Shown here: positions 52,830-62,254 of the stretch, piece by piece
Layout of the letters: each line of letters begins with the position of its first letter
Position numbering within the stretch: position 1 is the stretch's first letter
NCBI RefSeq assembly: GCF_043226085.1
Contig: NZ_CP171225.1
Location: 2,046,001 to 2,110,000 of the forward strand
DNA length: 64,000 nucleotides
Origin: Amaricoccus sp003258405
GTDB lineage: Bacteria; Pseudomonadota; Alphaproteobacteria; Rhodobacterales; Rhodobacteraceae
Direction of reading: 5' to 3'
Notes under the pieces: model-generated
Told to the model about the DNA's origin: nothing
Databases searched by the model: none
The model's input: only the letters and a program-made list of their open reading frames with translations
Position numbers and translations under genes: made by a program

Positions 52830-53837
52830 ATGGCCGAGCCCGCACCCGACCAGATCCCCGAAGCCGCCCTTGCCTGGGTCCGCGCCGGACGGCGCGCGGC
52901 GCTCGCGACCGTGGTGGAAACCTGGGGTTCGGCCCCACGCCCGCGGGGCTCACAGCTCGCGATCACCGAAGATGCAGAGATGGCGGGCTCCGTCTCGGGC
53001 GGCTGCGTCGAGGGCGCAGTGGTGGCCGAGGCGCTCGAGGCGCTCGAGGATGGGCGGCCGCGGATGCTCGAATTCGGCGTGAGCGACGAGGATGCCTTCG
53101 CCGTCGGGCTCGCCTGCGGCGGCCGGATCCGGGTGCTCGTCGAGCCGATCGCCGTTGGCGACGGTCCGTCGGAAGGGCTGATCGCTGATCTGGTCGCAGC
53201 GCGCGCTGCACGGCGTCCGGTGGTCTACGCAGTCAACCCCGAAAGCTGGGAGCGCCATCTCGTCGGGGCCGAGAGCCCCGGTCCGCTTGGCGATGCGGCT
53301 CGTGCGGCCTTCGTCGAGGACCGTTCCGGTTTTGCCGAAGATTGGTTTCTCGGCGTGCACAATCCACCGCTCCGCATGGCGGTGGTGGGCGCGGTTCATA
53401 TCGCGCAGGCCCTTGTGCCGATGGCCCGGCTCGCCGGCTACGACGTGGCGGTGATCGACCCTCGCGAGGCCTTTGCGAGCCCAGCGCGCTTTCCCGGCAC
53501 GGCCCTTCTGGGCGACTGGCCCGATACCGCGCTCGGCACCTTCGGGCTCGACACGCGCACAGCTGTCGTGACCCTAACCCATGATCCCAAGCTCGACGAT
53601 CCGGCCATCCGGGCTGCACTCCGCTCGCCCGTCTTCTATCTCGGCTGCCTTGGCTCGACCCGCACCCATGCGAAGCGCGTCGCACGTCTGGAGGCCGAGG
53701 GTATTGCGACGTGTGACATCGCCCGCATCCATGCCCCGGTCGGGGCCGATATCGGAGCGCAGTCGCCAGCGGAAATCGCGATTTCGATCCTCGCCCAGAT
53801 CACCGAACGCCTGCGGCATCCCGACACGAGGCCCTGA
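52830..53837 (+). CDS. XdhC/CoxI-family protein
   Basis: This 335-residue paralogue of XdhC has VVETWGSAPRPRGSQLAI, SVSGGCVEGAVVAEA, CGGRIRVLVEP, MAVVGAVHIAQALVPMARLAGYDV and a C-terminal GCLGSTRTHAKR. The family handles molybdenum cofactor for Mo-hydroxylases (XdhC, CoxI, PaoD types). It is distinct from the XdhC at 6.6 kb, so it probably serves another hydroxylase. The gene abuts the molybdopterin-binding/MocA fusion gene with a one-base gap. GGTGAG before the ATG at 52830 fixes the start. Confidence 0.9.
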   Translation: MAEPAPDQIPEAALAWVRAGRRAALATVVETWGSAPRPRGSQLAITEDAEMAGSVSGGCVEGAVVAEALEALEDGRPRMLEFGVSDEDAFAVGLACGGRIRVLVEPIAVGDGPSEGLIADLVAARAARRPVVYAVNPESWERHLVGAESPGPLGDAARAAFVEDRSGFAEDWFLGVHNPPLRMAVVGAVHIAQALVPMARLAGYDVAVIDPREAFASPARFPGTALLGDWPDTALGTFGLDTRTAVVTLTHDPKLDDPAIRAALRSPVFYLGCLGSTRTHAKRVARLEAEGIATCDIARIHAPVGADIGAQSPAEIAISILAQITERLRHPDTRP

Positions 53838-53838
53838 G

Positions 53839-55470
53839 ATGGAGTTCGGCCCCGTCGCAGTGGAAGCCGCCGAAGGCGCGATCCTCGCCCATTCCCTGCA
53901 CGCCGGCGGGCTCCGCCTCCGCAAGGGTCGGACACTCTCGGCCGAAGACATCGCGGCACTCGCCGGGGCCGGCATTGCGGAGGTGACAGTCGCGCGCCTT
54001 GCTCCCGGCGATCTCAGCGAGGATGCGGCGGCGGCCCGTATTGCGGCGGCCATTGCCCCGGATGCCGCGACACTCGGTCTTTCGATCTCGGCTCCGTTCA
54101 CCGGCCGGGTGAACCTTTTTGCCGAAGCGCCGGGCGTGCTGCGCGTCGAGCGCGCGGCGGTAGATGCGCTCAACGCGGTCGATCAGGCCATCACGCTTGC
54201 AACACTGCCCGATCATGCTCGGGTGCAGGCGCGACAGATGGTTGCCACCGTCAAGATCATTCCCTACGCCGTCGCGAGCGCACAGGTCACCCGCGCGCTC
54301 GAGGGCCTCGGCCCGACGCCAATCCGGCTCCATTCTTTCCGGCCGGGGCGGGTGGCACTGATACTCACGCGAACGCCCGGGATGAAGGAGAGCCTGCTGG
54401 CCAAGGGGGCCGCGACGATCGAGGCGCGGATGACGGCTCTCGGGCTCACGCTTGCCCCGCCCGTCATCGTCGCCCACGAGACGGCGGCGGTCGCCGCAGC
54501 GCTGGGCGCAGCGGAGGGGGATCTCCTGCTGATCCTCGGGGCTTCAGCAACCTCGGATGTCGCCGACACCTGCCCGAGCGGCCTGCTGGCTGCGGGCGGG
54601 CGGCTCACGCGCTTCGGCATGCCGGTCGATCCGGGCAACCTGCTGTTTCTGGGCGATCTCGGCGGGCGGCCGGTGGTCGGGCTGCCGGGCTGCGCGCGCT
54701 CGCCAGCACTCAACGGGGCGGACTGGGTACTCGAACGGCTCGCGGCCGGCCTCGCCGTCGGCGATCGCGACATCGCGGCAATGGGCGTCGGCGGGCTTCT
54801 GAAGGAAATCCCGGCAAGGCCCCAGCCGCGCGCCGGGCGTCAAGCCCCGGTCGCACCCGCCCGGCCGCGGGTCGCGGTCCTCGTGCTCGCCGCCGGGGCG
54901 GGCCGCCGGATGCGGGGCGCCGACAAGCTTCTTGAACCTGTGGCCGTTGGCATGCCGGTGCTCCGCGCCGTCGCCGAAGCGGCAGGCGCGAGCCAGGCCG
55001 ACGAGGTGATTGCTGTCCTCCCGCCTGGCAATGCGGCCCGCCGCGCGGCCCTCGAGGGAACCGGCGCCCGCATCGTCGAGGCAACGGAGTGCGCCGAAGG
55101 CATGGCCGCCTCGCTCCGCGCCGGAATCGCAGCCCTCGGCCCGGAAACGGATGCCGCGATCGTGCTCCTCGCCGACATGCCGGAGGTAGAGGCGGGAGAT
55201 ATCAACCGGCTGATCGCGGCCTTCGATCCCGTCGAAGGGCGGGAGATCTGCCGGGCGGTCAGCGCGGCAGGTCGCCCCGGCCACCCTGTGCTTTTCGGCC
55301 GACGCTTCTTCGAAAGCCTTGCCGCCCTCAAGGGCGACCGAGGCGCGCGCGAGGTGGTCCGCGAAGCCGGCGAGTTCGTGACCGATGTCGCCACCGCGGG
55401 CGAAGGCGCTGTTATCGATCTCGATACGCCCGAAGCCTGGGCGGCCTGGCGGAGTGGCGCCCCGCTCTGA
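53839..55470 (+). CDS. Molybdopterin-binding domain fused to MocA-like nucleotidyltransferase
   Basis: This 543-residue protein has two halves. Residues 1-335 resemble a molybdopterin-binding (MoeA/MogA-like) protein with ALAGAGIAEVTVARL, ILGASATSDVADTCP and VGLPGCARSPALNGADW. Residues 350-543 are a cytidylyltransferase-like domain with VLVLAAGAGRRMRGADKLLEPV, LLADMPEV and GHPVLFGRRFFESL, as in MocA, which makes molybdopterin cytosine dinucleotide for xanthine-oxidase-family enzymes. The fusion is a known architecture beside XdhC/CoxI genes. A role in making MCD cofactor is inferred. Confidence 0.88.
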   Translation: MEFGPVAVEAAEGAILAHSLHAGGLRLRKGRTLSAEDIAALAGAGIAEVTVARLAPGDLSEDAAAARIAAAIAPDAATLGLSISAPFTGRVNLFAEAPGVLRVERAAVDALNAVDQAITLATLPDHARVQARQMVATVKIIPYAVASAQVTRALEGLGPTPIRLHSFRPGRVALILTRTPGMKESLLAKGAATIEARMTALGLTLAPPVIVAHETAAVAAALGAAEGDLLLILGASATSDVADTCPSGLLAAGGRLTRFGMPVDPGNLLFLGDLGGRPVVGLPGCARSPALNGADWVLERLAAGLAVGDRDIAAMGVGGLLKEIPARPQPRAGRQAPVAPARPRVAVLVLAAGAGRRMRGADKLLEPVAVGMPVLRAVAEAAGASQADEVIAVLPPGNAARRAALEGTGARIVEATECAEGMAASLRAGIAALGPETDAAIVLLADMPEVEAGDINRLIAAFDPVEGREICRAVSAAGRPGHPVLFGRRFFESLAALKGDRGAREVVREAGEFVTDVATAGEGAVIDLDTPEAWAAWRSGAPL

Positions 55471-55492
55471 CACCACCCGGGAGAGGCCCTGC

Positions 55493-57031
55493 TCAGGCGG
55501 CAGCGACTGCCACCAGCGCCTGCAGGCGGCCTGCATCGGGCGCGGCCGACGCGACTGCCGCGATCCGTGCCCAGGCGGCGTGGAAGGCGAGATCGCAGGT
55601 CCGTTCCATGAAGGCATGCGCCTCGCGCGTCGGATCGGGCAAAGCGCTGACGCACGCTGCCTCCATCTCCCAGCCCCCGGCCTCCGCCACCAGTCCGCTT
55701 TCGCGCAGAAAGCTCGCGAAGGCTCGAGCCCCCGCCCCGCCATTGAGCGCGAGACCACGGGTCACCATGGCGCGGGCATGAATCCCGTTAGCCCCCTCGT
55801 AGATCGCGCAGATCCGCGCGTCGCGCCAGTTCTGCTCCGCACCGTATTCGCGAAGATAGCCGTAACCGCCCATGACCTGGATCGCGAGATCAGCGGCACG
55901 GGTGCCCGCCTCGGTGCAGAAATACTTGCAGACCGGCGTCATGAACTCGACAAAATCCGGCTCGGTGCCGAGCTCCTCGGCCACGAGCACGAGGTGGCAG
56001 AGCGCCCGCCCGCCCACCGCAAGGCGATCGCATTCGCCGATCATGCGCGCCACATCCGCGTGCTGGTCGATCGTCACCACCTGCCCCGCAGCATCGCGCC
56101 CCTGCCGCCGCTCCGCGGCATAGGCCCGCGCGAGATCGGCCGCGCGGGCGGCATGGGCAACCCCCTGCAACGCCACGTCCAGCCGGGCATGGTTCATCAT
56201 CGCAAACATCGCCCGAAGTCCGCCGCCCTCCGCGCCGATGAGCTCGCCCTCCGCGCCGTCAAAGGCAAGCTGACATGTCGGCGAGGCATGGAGGCCAAGC
56301 TTCTCCTCGATCCGGGTGACGGTGACGGCATTGCGGCTGCCGTCGGCGCGCTCCGAACGGCAGGCAAAGAGCGAGAGGCCCTTCACGCCCGAATCCGCAG
56401 CACCGGTACGAGCGAGAACGAGGTGCAGGATGCCCTCGCTCATGTCCTGGTCACCACCGGAGATGAAGATCTTCTCGCCGTTGATCCGCCATGTCTCGCC
56501 CTCGCGCACCGCCTTCGTACGGATCGCCGCGAGATCGGAGCCCGCGCCCGGCTCGGTAAGCGCCATGGTCGAGAGCCAGCGCCCATCCGCCATTGGCGGG
56601 ATGAGCTCGGCCTTCTGCGCCTCGGTACCGAACCTGAGCAGCACGCTCACGGCACCGGGTACCAGCGAGGTGACCATCTGGAGCGCGTGGTTTGCGCCCG
56701 AGAAGATCTCGCTCACGCCGGCGCGGATCGCCGCGCTGAGAGCCTGGCCGCCGAACGCCTCCGGGATCGAAAGCCCCTGCCAGCCCTGTCCGGCCAGTTC
56801 GGCGTAAAGCTCGCGGAAACCGGCCGGCATCCGCACCCGGCCGTTCTCGAGACGGCAGCCCTCAGCATCGCCGGGCGCATCGAGCGGCGCGATCCGGCCT
56901 TCGGCGAAGGATGCGAAATGGCCGATGATCTCGGCGGCAAGTTCGTCGTCCCAGTCCGGCAGTCTGTCGGCCCGCGCGACATGCCGCAGGGAGAACAGAA
57001 TGTCGTCGAGGGGAGCGTGAAATGCAGTCAT
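55493..57031 (-). CDS. Acyl-CoA dehydrogenase family protein
   Basis: This 512-residue flavoprotein has the acyl-CoA dehydrogenase layout: WQGLSIPEAFGGQ, TMALTEPGAGSDLAAIRTKA, INGEKIFISGGDQDM, MMNHARLDVALQGVAHA, VMGGYGYLREYGAEQNWRD and CAIYEGANGIHA, with the catalytic Glu in YEGANG. It is closer in size and pattern to long-chain or DmdC-like forms than to short-chain ones. Substrate unknown; neighbours suggest an aromatic side-chain or fatty acyl-CoA. Confidence 0.93.
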   Translation of the reverse strand: MTAFHAPLDDILFSLRHVARADRLPDWDDELAAEIIGHFASFAEGRIAPLDAPGDAEGCRLENGRVRMPAGFRELYAELAGQGWQGLSIPEAFGGQALSAAIRAGVSEIFSGANHALQMVTSLVPGAVSVLLRFGTEAQKAELIPPMADGRWLSTMALTEPGAGSDLAAIRTKAVREGETWRINGEKIFISGGDQDMSEGILHLVLARTGAADSGVKGLSLFACRSERADGSRNAVTVTRIEEKLGLHASPTCQLAFDGAEGELIGAEGGGLRAMFAMMNHARLDVALQGVAHAARAADLARAYAAERRQGRDAAGQVVTIDQHADVARMIGECDRLAVGGRALCHLVLVAEELGTEPDFVEFMTPVCKYFCTEAGTRAADLAIQVMGGYGYLREYGAEQNWRDARICAIYEGANGIHARAMVTRGLALNGGAGARAFASFLRESGLVAEAGGWEMEAACVSALPDPTREAHAFMERTCDLAFHAAWARIAAVASAAPDAGRLQALVAVAAA

Positions 57032-57073
57032 CGAATGTCCTCCACTGATGTCACTTTGAAATCTGGGCGCATG

Positions 57074-57772
57074 TCACCCGACCCTCCCGACGCCATCGGA
57101 CATGATTTCTAAGGTCATGCCATCCTCGCCGACCAGCAGCGGCGCGTCGCAGGTTTCGCGGGTGAAATCGAAGAGATCCTGCTCGACCTCCGCAGAGAGC
57201 CGCTCGTCCTCCTGCGACGTCGTGTGGTGGCCGATGGTTGCCCGAGCAACCGGGGGTCCGGTCATGGCCGGGTTCGGCACTATGACCTCGTCGATCAGAA
57301 GGGTGGCGCCTCTGGCTGCTTCGACGAGGTCCTCGTCATGGCGCGTATCCCCCGAGATCGGCACCGAACGGCCAGCGTAAGCGGCCCAATAGCCAACCGC
57401 CGGCGTGATGAGATCGGCATGATTGACGGTGTCGTTTGCTTGCACGGCAATCCCCTCGGGCGGAAGGTTCTCGTCGGCCTCGCGGATCGTGATATCCGTG
57501 GCGAAGGTTGCCTGCAGATGCGCCATCCTCGATGCCATGCCGACGGCGCCGATAACATGGAAGGGCTCGACGCGCTGCGCGAAGGGCGTACCGATCCAGC
57601 CCGAATGCCAGAGGTCGCGCAAACCGACCAGCGTCGACATGCTGAAACGGTTCGGCAGCGGCCTTGGCTGGCCTGCCCCGAGGCGCGTGCCCGAGAAGCC
57701 GCTTTCGGCAGCGGCGTATTGCGGGCTGCCTGCTCCGAGAACGAGCACCGCGGCGAGAATGATGATCTTCAT
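57074..57772 (-). CDS. Metallo-beta-lactamase-fold protein lacking HxHxDH
   Basis: A 232-residue protein with a signal-like start (MKIIILAAVLVLGAGSPQ). Downstream segments match arylsulfatase-like MBL hydrolases: GLRDLWHSGWIGTPFAQRVEPFHVIG, ADENLPPEGIAV, ISGDTRHDEDLVEAARGATLLIDEV and IGHHTTSQE. The central HxHxDH metal motif expected just before VGLRDLW is replaced by FSMSTLVG. The C-terminal LTHIVL-type segment is also missing. It is probably inactive, or its function has changed. Confidence 0.65.
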   Translation of the reverse strand: MKIIILAAVLVLGAGSPQYAAAESGFSGTRLGAGQPRPLPNRFSMSTLVGLRDLWHSGWIGTPFAQRVEPFHVIGAVGMASRMAHLQATFATDITIREADENLPPEGIAVQANDTVNHADLITPAVGYWAAYAGRSVPISGDTRHDEDLVEAARGATLLIDEVIVPNPAMTGPPVARATIGHHTTSQEDERLSAEVEQDLFDFTRETCDAPLLVGEDGMTLEIMSDGVGRVG

Positions 57773-57909
57773 TGCGTGTTTCCTCCGTGGCGCGCTTCTC
57801 CGGCGCGGCGGGGCGTCATCCAGCGGGTCCGGCCGTTAGCTCGGGCGCCTCGGTCAGGGCGCCCTTCGCCGCTGGCGCGTCTCCCGCTGCCTGAACCGAA
57901 CGCGAGCTC
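57773..57909. other. Spacer between the MBL-like and amidohydrolase genes
   Basis: The 137 bp between two minus-strand genes show no ORF. The stretch is GC-rich and contains short inverted repeats but no T tract, so no terminator is called for the hydroxycinnamate operon here. Confidence 0.3.
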
Positions 57910-58782
57910 TCAGGCCGCACCGAGCAGCTTCATCGCGTTTTCCTTCAGGATGAGCGGGCGGACCTCGTCCCGGAACTCGGCCTTCTCAAAAGCGCCCAGC
58001 CAGCGCTCGGGCGAGATCATCGGCCAGTCGGAGCCGAAGAGCATCTTGTCCTTGAGCAAGGTGTTGGCATAACGCACGAGGATTGGCGGGAAGTATTTCG
58101 GGCTCCAGCCCGAGAGATCGATGTAGACGTTGGGCTTGTGTGTCGCGACCGAGAGCGCCTCCTCCTGCCAGGGGAAGGACGGGTGCGCCAGGATGATCGG
58201 CATGTCGGGGAAATCCACCGCCACATCGTCGATATACATCGGATCGGAGTATTTCAGCCGCATGCCGTTGCCGCCGCGCATGCCCGAGCCCACCCCGGTC
58301 TGGCCGGTGTGAAAGAGCGCAGGCTTGCCGGTCTCCGCGATCGCCTCATAAAGCGGATAGGCCATGCGGTCGTTGGGATAGAACCCCTGCATGGTGGGGT
58401 GGAACTTGAAGCCCTGCACCCCATGGTTCGCGACCAGATCTCGGGCCTCCCGCGCGCCCAGCTTGCCCTTCGCCGGATCGATCGAGGCAAAGGGGATCAG
58501 GATGTCGGAATGTTCCGCGCAAAGCTCGGCCACCTCGTAGTTCGAATAGCGCCGGTAACCGGTCTCGCGCTCGGCATCGACCGGAAAGATCACCGCAGCG
58601 ATGTTCTGCGCCCGGTAATGCGCAGCCGTCTCGTGGATCGTTGGCGGATGGGACCAGGGCGCGCCGAAATACTTCGCCATGGAAGCCTGGAGATCGTCGT
58701 AGCCGTCGTCGTGATGGCAGCCGCAGGGCTCTTCGGCATGGGTGTGGAAGTCGATGGCGCGGACGCCTGCAAAATCGATCAT
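57910..58782 (-). CDS. Amidohydrolase family protein (TIM-barrel, COG2159 type)
   Basis: This 290-residue protein has the metal pair IDFHTHAEE at the N terminus, GFKFHPTMQGFYPND, PALFHTGQTGVGSG, IILAHPSFPWQ and MLFGSDWPMIS, the usual order of the amidohydrolase/decarboxylase group. In aromatic catabolism such enzymes hydrolyse or decarboxylate ring intermediates. The ATG lies ten bases after the feruloyl-CoA synthetase stop, so it shares its transcript. Confidence 0.85.
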   Translation of the reverse strand: MIDFAGVRAIDFHTHAEEPCGCHHDDGYDDLQASMAKYFGAPWSHPPTIHETAAHYRAQNIAAVIFPVDAERETGYRRYSNYEVAELCAEHSDILIPFASIDPAKGKLGAREARDLVANHGVQGFKFHPTMQGFYPNDRMAYPLYEAIAETGKPALFHTGQTGVGSGMRGGNGMRLKYSDPMYIDDVAVDFPDMPIILAHPSFPWQEEALSVATHKPNVYIDLSGWSPKYFPPILVRYANTLLKDKMLFGSDWPMISPERWLGAFEKAEFRDEVRPLILKENAMKLLGAA

Positions 58783-58792
58783 CGGTCTTTCC

Positions 58793-60670
58793 TCAAACGC
58801 GGATCAGCGCGGGGTCTTCGTTGTCGTAGAGCCGCTCGAGCAGGTCGGCGCGGCGGGTGAGGATCTTCTTGATGTTGAGCGAGCCCTTGTCGGTGATCTC
58901 GTGATCCTGGAGCGAGGGCGGCTCGGCAAGGATGAGCGCACGGGTGATGCGCTTGGCCGAGCCGGAGACATGGGCGTTCATCGCCCGAAGGGCCCCTTCG
59001 ATCCGCGCCATCAGATGCGCGTCCGTGATCGCCCCGAGGGTGACATCGGCGGGCTCGCCTATCGCATCCGCCGCGGGAAAGACGAAGAGCCCGACCTCGC
59101 CGCGGTCGTGGCCGCAGATCACAACGTCCTGGGCAAGCCCTGCGAGCTCGGCGAGCACCTTCATCCGGAGCGCGCCCGCCTGTACCCAGGTACCGGTCTC
59201 GAGCTTGAAATCCTCTGAGACACGCCCGTCGAAGACGAGGCCGCGCGCGGCATCGTCCGGATCGACGAAGCGCACCGCATCGCCGGTAATGAAGAAGCCC
59301 TCGTCGTCAAAGGCTGCCCTGGTCCGCTCCGGGTCCTCGAAATAGCCCGTCATCACGTTCGGCCCCTTCACGCGGATCTCGCAGCGCATCTCGTCGTCAG
59401 GAATGAGCTTCACCGTTACCCCCGGGAGCGGCACCCCGATGACGCCCGAACGCCCGATCGGCTCGTGCACCATCAGGCAGGCGGGTGCGGTTTCGGTAAG
59501 CCCCCAGCTCGAGATCATCAGCGGCAAGCCGCCGCGGGCCTCGAAACAGAAATTTTCCAGCGCCTCCCAGACATCCTGCGGCAGCGAAGCGCCGGCGTAG
59601 AAGAGGAGCTGCTGGTCCTTGAAGAGGTGGCGCTGGAGCGCCGGGTTGCCCTTGAGCGCGTCGACCAGCATGTTCCAGCCGACTGGCACGTTGAAGGCCA
59701 GGGTGCCGGGGCGATCTGTACGGTTCCTGAGCGTTGTGGTGAAGCCCTTGCCCGTCGGCTTGCCACTGTCAATCGTGAGCGTGCCGCCATGGGCCAGCAT
59801 CATGTTGACGTTGTGGCTGCCGCCGAAAACGTGGTTCCAGGGCAGCCAGTCGGTGATGCGCGGCAGGTGCTCGTTCAGGAACGGCAGGGCCGCGGCGAGC
59901 TGGGTCTGGTTCACGCACATCATCCGGTGCGTGGTCAGCACGCCCTTGGGGTCCGAGCTCGAACCGGAGGTGAAGAGGATCTTCGCGAGCGTGTCGGGGC
60001 CCACCTGCGCATGGGCGGCATCGAGCGCAGCGGTCGGCTCTCCCCTCAACAGCTCGGCAAACGGCGTCACCGGGCGCGATGCCGTGCCGCGCACGGCCAC
60101 CACCTCGACATCTGCAAGCTCCGGCAACGCGAGCGCCCCGGCATAGCGGGTCGCATCATCGACGAAGGCGAGCTTCGGCTTCACCTTGTCGAGCACATAG
60201 AGGAGCCGGCCATGGGCCTCGGCGATCAGCGCATACTGCTCGGCAAGCGGCACGACGGGAATGCCCACATACTGCGCGGCGAGCGACAGGATCAGGTGGT
60301 CGAGCCCGTTGCCAGAAAGCACCGCGATCGTGTCCTCCTGCCCCAGGCCACGCGCCAGCAGCGAAGCTCCGACCGCTCGGACCTGATCGAGCAGCTCGGC
60401 ATAGGTGACGTTGCGCCAGCCCGGCCCATCCGCGGGTCGTTCGGAAACGGCGACGCGGTAGGGCGCCTTCTCGGCCCACTCATGCAGCCAGGCACCGGTG
60501 TTGGGAACGACGGGCGGCAGGTCGTAGCCGGAGCGAAGCAGGATCGTGCCGTCGGGACGATCCTCGCGGATGACCTTGTGCGGCAGGTAATGCGTGAGCG
60601 TGTGGCGGCGCGCCCAGTCGGCACGCTGGGCAGCACCCGTCGGAGCCTTCTCGATCTCGGTCATTGTCAT
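58793..60670 (-). CDS. fcs: Feruloyl-CoA synthetase-like acyl-CoA ligase
   Basis: This 625-residue member of the ANL superfamily has the P-loop LFTSGSSSDPKGVLTTHR, SWGLTETAPACLMVH, ITGDAVRFVDPDD and FDGRVSEDFKLETGTWV. The N-terminal HKVIREDRPDGTILLRSGYDLPP is characteristic of feruloyl-CoA synthetases. It activates ferulate/coumarate-type acids with CoA. The C-terminal Lys expected for adenylation lies in DKGSLNIKKILT. TRAP transporter, hydratase and SDR genes upstream fit this pathway. Confidence 0.9.
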   Translation of the reverse strand: MTMTEIEKAPTGAAQRADWARRHTLTHYLPHKVIREDRPDGTILLRSGYDLPPVVPNTGAWLHEWAEKAPYRVAVSERPADGPGWRNVTYAELLDQVRAVGASLLARGLGQEDTIAVLSGNGLDHLILSLAAQYVGIPVVPLAEQYALIAEAHGRLLYVLDKVKPKLAFVDDATRYAGALALPELADVEVVAVRGTASRPVTPFAELLRGEPTAALDAAHAQVGPDTLAKILFTSGSSSDPKGVLTTHRMMCVNQTQLAAALPFLNEHLPRITDWLPWNHVFGGSHNVNMMLAHGGTLTIDSGKPTGKGFTTTLRNRTDRPGTLAFNVPVGWNMLVDALKGNPALQRHLFKDQQLLFYAGASLPQDVWEALENFCFEARGGLPLMISSWGLTETAPACLMVHEPIGRSGVIGVPLPGVTVKLIPDDEMRCEIRVKGPNVMTGYFEDPERTRAAFDDEGFFITGDAVRFVDPDDAARGLVFDGRVSEDFKLETGTWVQAGALRMKVLAELAGLAQDVVICGHDRGEVGLFVFPAADAIGEPADVTLGAITDAHLMARIEGALRAMNAHVSGSAKRITRALILAEPPSLQDHEITDKGSLNIKKILTRRADLLERLYDNEDPALIRV

Positions 60671-60693
60671 CTTTTCCCTCCCTGTCGTTGCGG

Positions 60694-61461
60694 TCAGCGG
60701 AATTTCGGTTCCCGCTTTTCCAGGAATGCCCTGAGCCCCTCCTCGGCGTCGGGCGTGGTCTGCACCAGGGCTGCGGCGAGGCTCTCGGTGAAGAGGCCGT
60801 CGGCGCGGGACATGTCCCCGATGCGCGAGAGCGCGTTCACCATGAAGTAGTTCGACATCGGCGCATTCGCGGCGATCTTGCCCGCGAGCTTGCGCGCCAG
60901 CGGCAGCGCCTCGCCCTCGCCGACACTGTAGTGGGCAAGGCCGAGCCGAAGCCCTTCCTTGGCGTCGTATTTCCGGCCGGTGAGCATCATCTCGACCATG
61001 CGGTCCGCCCCGAGGATCCGGCCCACCCGGACCGTCGCGCCACCGCCGACGAAGATGCCGCGCCGCCCTTCGGGCAGCTGGAAGATCACCGAGGGCTCCG
61101 CGATGCGCACATGGGTTGCCGTCGCCATCTCGAGCCCGCCGCCGATCACCGCGCCGGTCATGGCGCTGATCGTCACCGGGCCGCCGAACTGGATCATGTC
61201 CATGATGCGGTGCCAGTTGCGCGAGTGGTAGACTCCCGCCTCGGCGCTCCGCGAGACATGCTCGGCCAGGTCGAGCCCGGAGCAGTAGTGTCCGCCGCGG
61301 CCATGCAGGATCACCACCCGCACTGCCCCGGGAAGGCTCGCGTAGAAGGCCTCGATCTCGCTCAGCAGCCCGTCGGACATCGCATTGCGCTTGTCCTCGC
61401 GGATGAGTTCGAGCTCGGCGATCTGGCCACAGATGCGGGCTTCGGTATAGCTGCCTGTCAT
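60694..61461 (-). CDS. Enoyl-CoA hydratase/isomerase family protein
   Basis: This 255-residue crotonase-fold protein has RVVILHGRGGHYCSGLDLAEH (first oxyanion-hole Gly), VIGGGLEMATATHVRIAEPSVIFQLPEGRRGIFVGGG and GRKYDAKEGLRLGLAHYSV. In a ferulate-type pathway it would hydrate or cleave the CoA thioester. Whether it is the retro-aldol type (Ech/HCHL) cannot be read directly. The ATG at 61461 with GGAAG is preferred over the longer frame, which runs into the SDR gene. Confidence 0.88.
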   Translation of the reverse strand: MTGSYTEARICGQIAELELIREDKRNAMSDGLLSEIEAFYASLPGAVRVVILHGRGGHYCSGLDLAEHVSRSAEAGVYHSRNWHRIMDMIQFGGPVTISAMTGAVIGGGLEMATATHVRIAEPSVIFQLPEGRRGIFVGGGATVRVGRILGADRMVEMMLTGRKYDAKEGLRLGLAHYSVGEGEALPLARKLAGKIAANAPMSNYFMVNALSRIGDMSRADGLFTESLAAALVQTTPDAEEGLRAFLEKREPKFR

Positions 61462-61474
61462 TGGATGTCTTCCT

Positions 61475-62242
61475 TCACTTCGGGGCCAGGCGAACGGCGC
61501 TGTCAATGCGGATGACTTCACCGTTCAGGAGTGGGTTCTCGACGATCTGCTGGACGAGCATCGCGTATTCGTCGGGGCGGCCCATCCGCGAGGGGAAGGG
61601 CAGCCCGGCTTCAAGCGCGGTGCGCGCCTCCGGCGGCAGGCCCGCGCTCATCGCGGTCTCGAACAGGCCCGGCGCGATGGTCATCACCCGGATGCCGAAG
61701 CGCGCCAGCTCACGCGCTGCCGGAAGCGTCAGGGCGGCAACGCCGCCCTTGGAGGCGGCATAGGCGGCCTGGCCGATCTGGCCATCCTGATAGGCAACCG
61801 AAGCGGTGTTGATGATGACGCCGCGCGCCCCGTCCGCATCGACCGGCTCGAGCGTCGCCATGGCCCGGGCCGCATGGTTGAGCAGGATGAAGGTGCCGAT
61901 CAGGTTCACGCGAACCGTGCGCTCGAAGAGGTCGATGGTGAGCGCGCCATCCCGCGGCAGGATCCGGCTCGCGGTGCCGATCCCGGCGCAGCTCACGAGG
62001 ATCCGCGGCGCGGCCCCGAGCTTCTCCGCCACCTCCGTGAAGGCCGCGCCGACTGCATCGCTGTCGGTGACGTCCGCGGCGAGCGCGAGCCCGCCGATAT
62101 TGGCCGCGACGGCAGAGGCCGCATCCGCGCTGCGGTCCATGACCGCGACACGCGCGCCCTGGCCCGCCAGCCGCCGCGCGGTGGCCGCACCCAGGCCGCT
62201 GCCGCCGCCGGTCACAAGCGCAATGGCACCGTTGATATCCAT
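61475..62242 (-). CDS. SDR-family dehydrogenase (3-hydroxyacyl-CoA dehydrogenase-like)
   Basis: This 255-residue Rossmann enzyme has the NAD motif VTGGGSGLGAATARRLA and an active site ASVAYQDGQIGQAAYAASKGGV, with Ser, Tyr and Lys. It resembles human type 10 17-beta-HSD, an acyl-CoA-linked SDR (MTIAPGLFETAMSAGLPPE). In this operon it would oxidise a 3-hydroxyacyl-CoA intermediate. It is 13 bp upstream of the hydratase gene. Confidence 0.9.
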   Translation of the reverse strand: MDINGAIALVTGGGSGLGAATARRLAGQGARVAVMDRSADAASAVAANIGGLALAADVTDSDAVGAAFTEVAEKLGAAPRILVSCAGIGTASRILPRDGALTIDLFERTVRVNLIGTFILLNHAARAMATLEPVDADGARGVIINTASVAYQDGQIGQAAYAASKGGVAALTLPAARELARFGIRVMTIAPGLFETAMSAGLPPEARTALEAGLPFPSRMGRPDEYAMLVQQIVENPLLNGEVIRIDSAVRLAPK

Positions 62243-62254
62243 GTCCGGTTCTCC

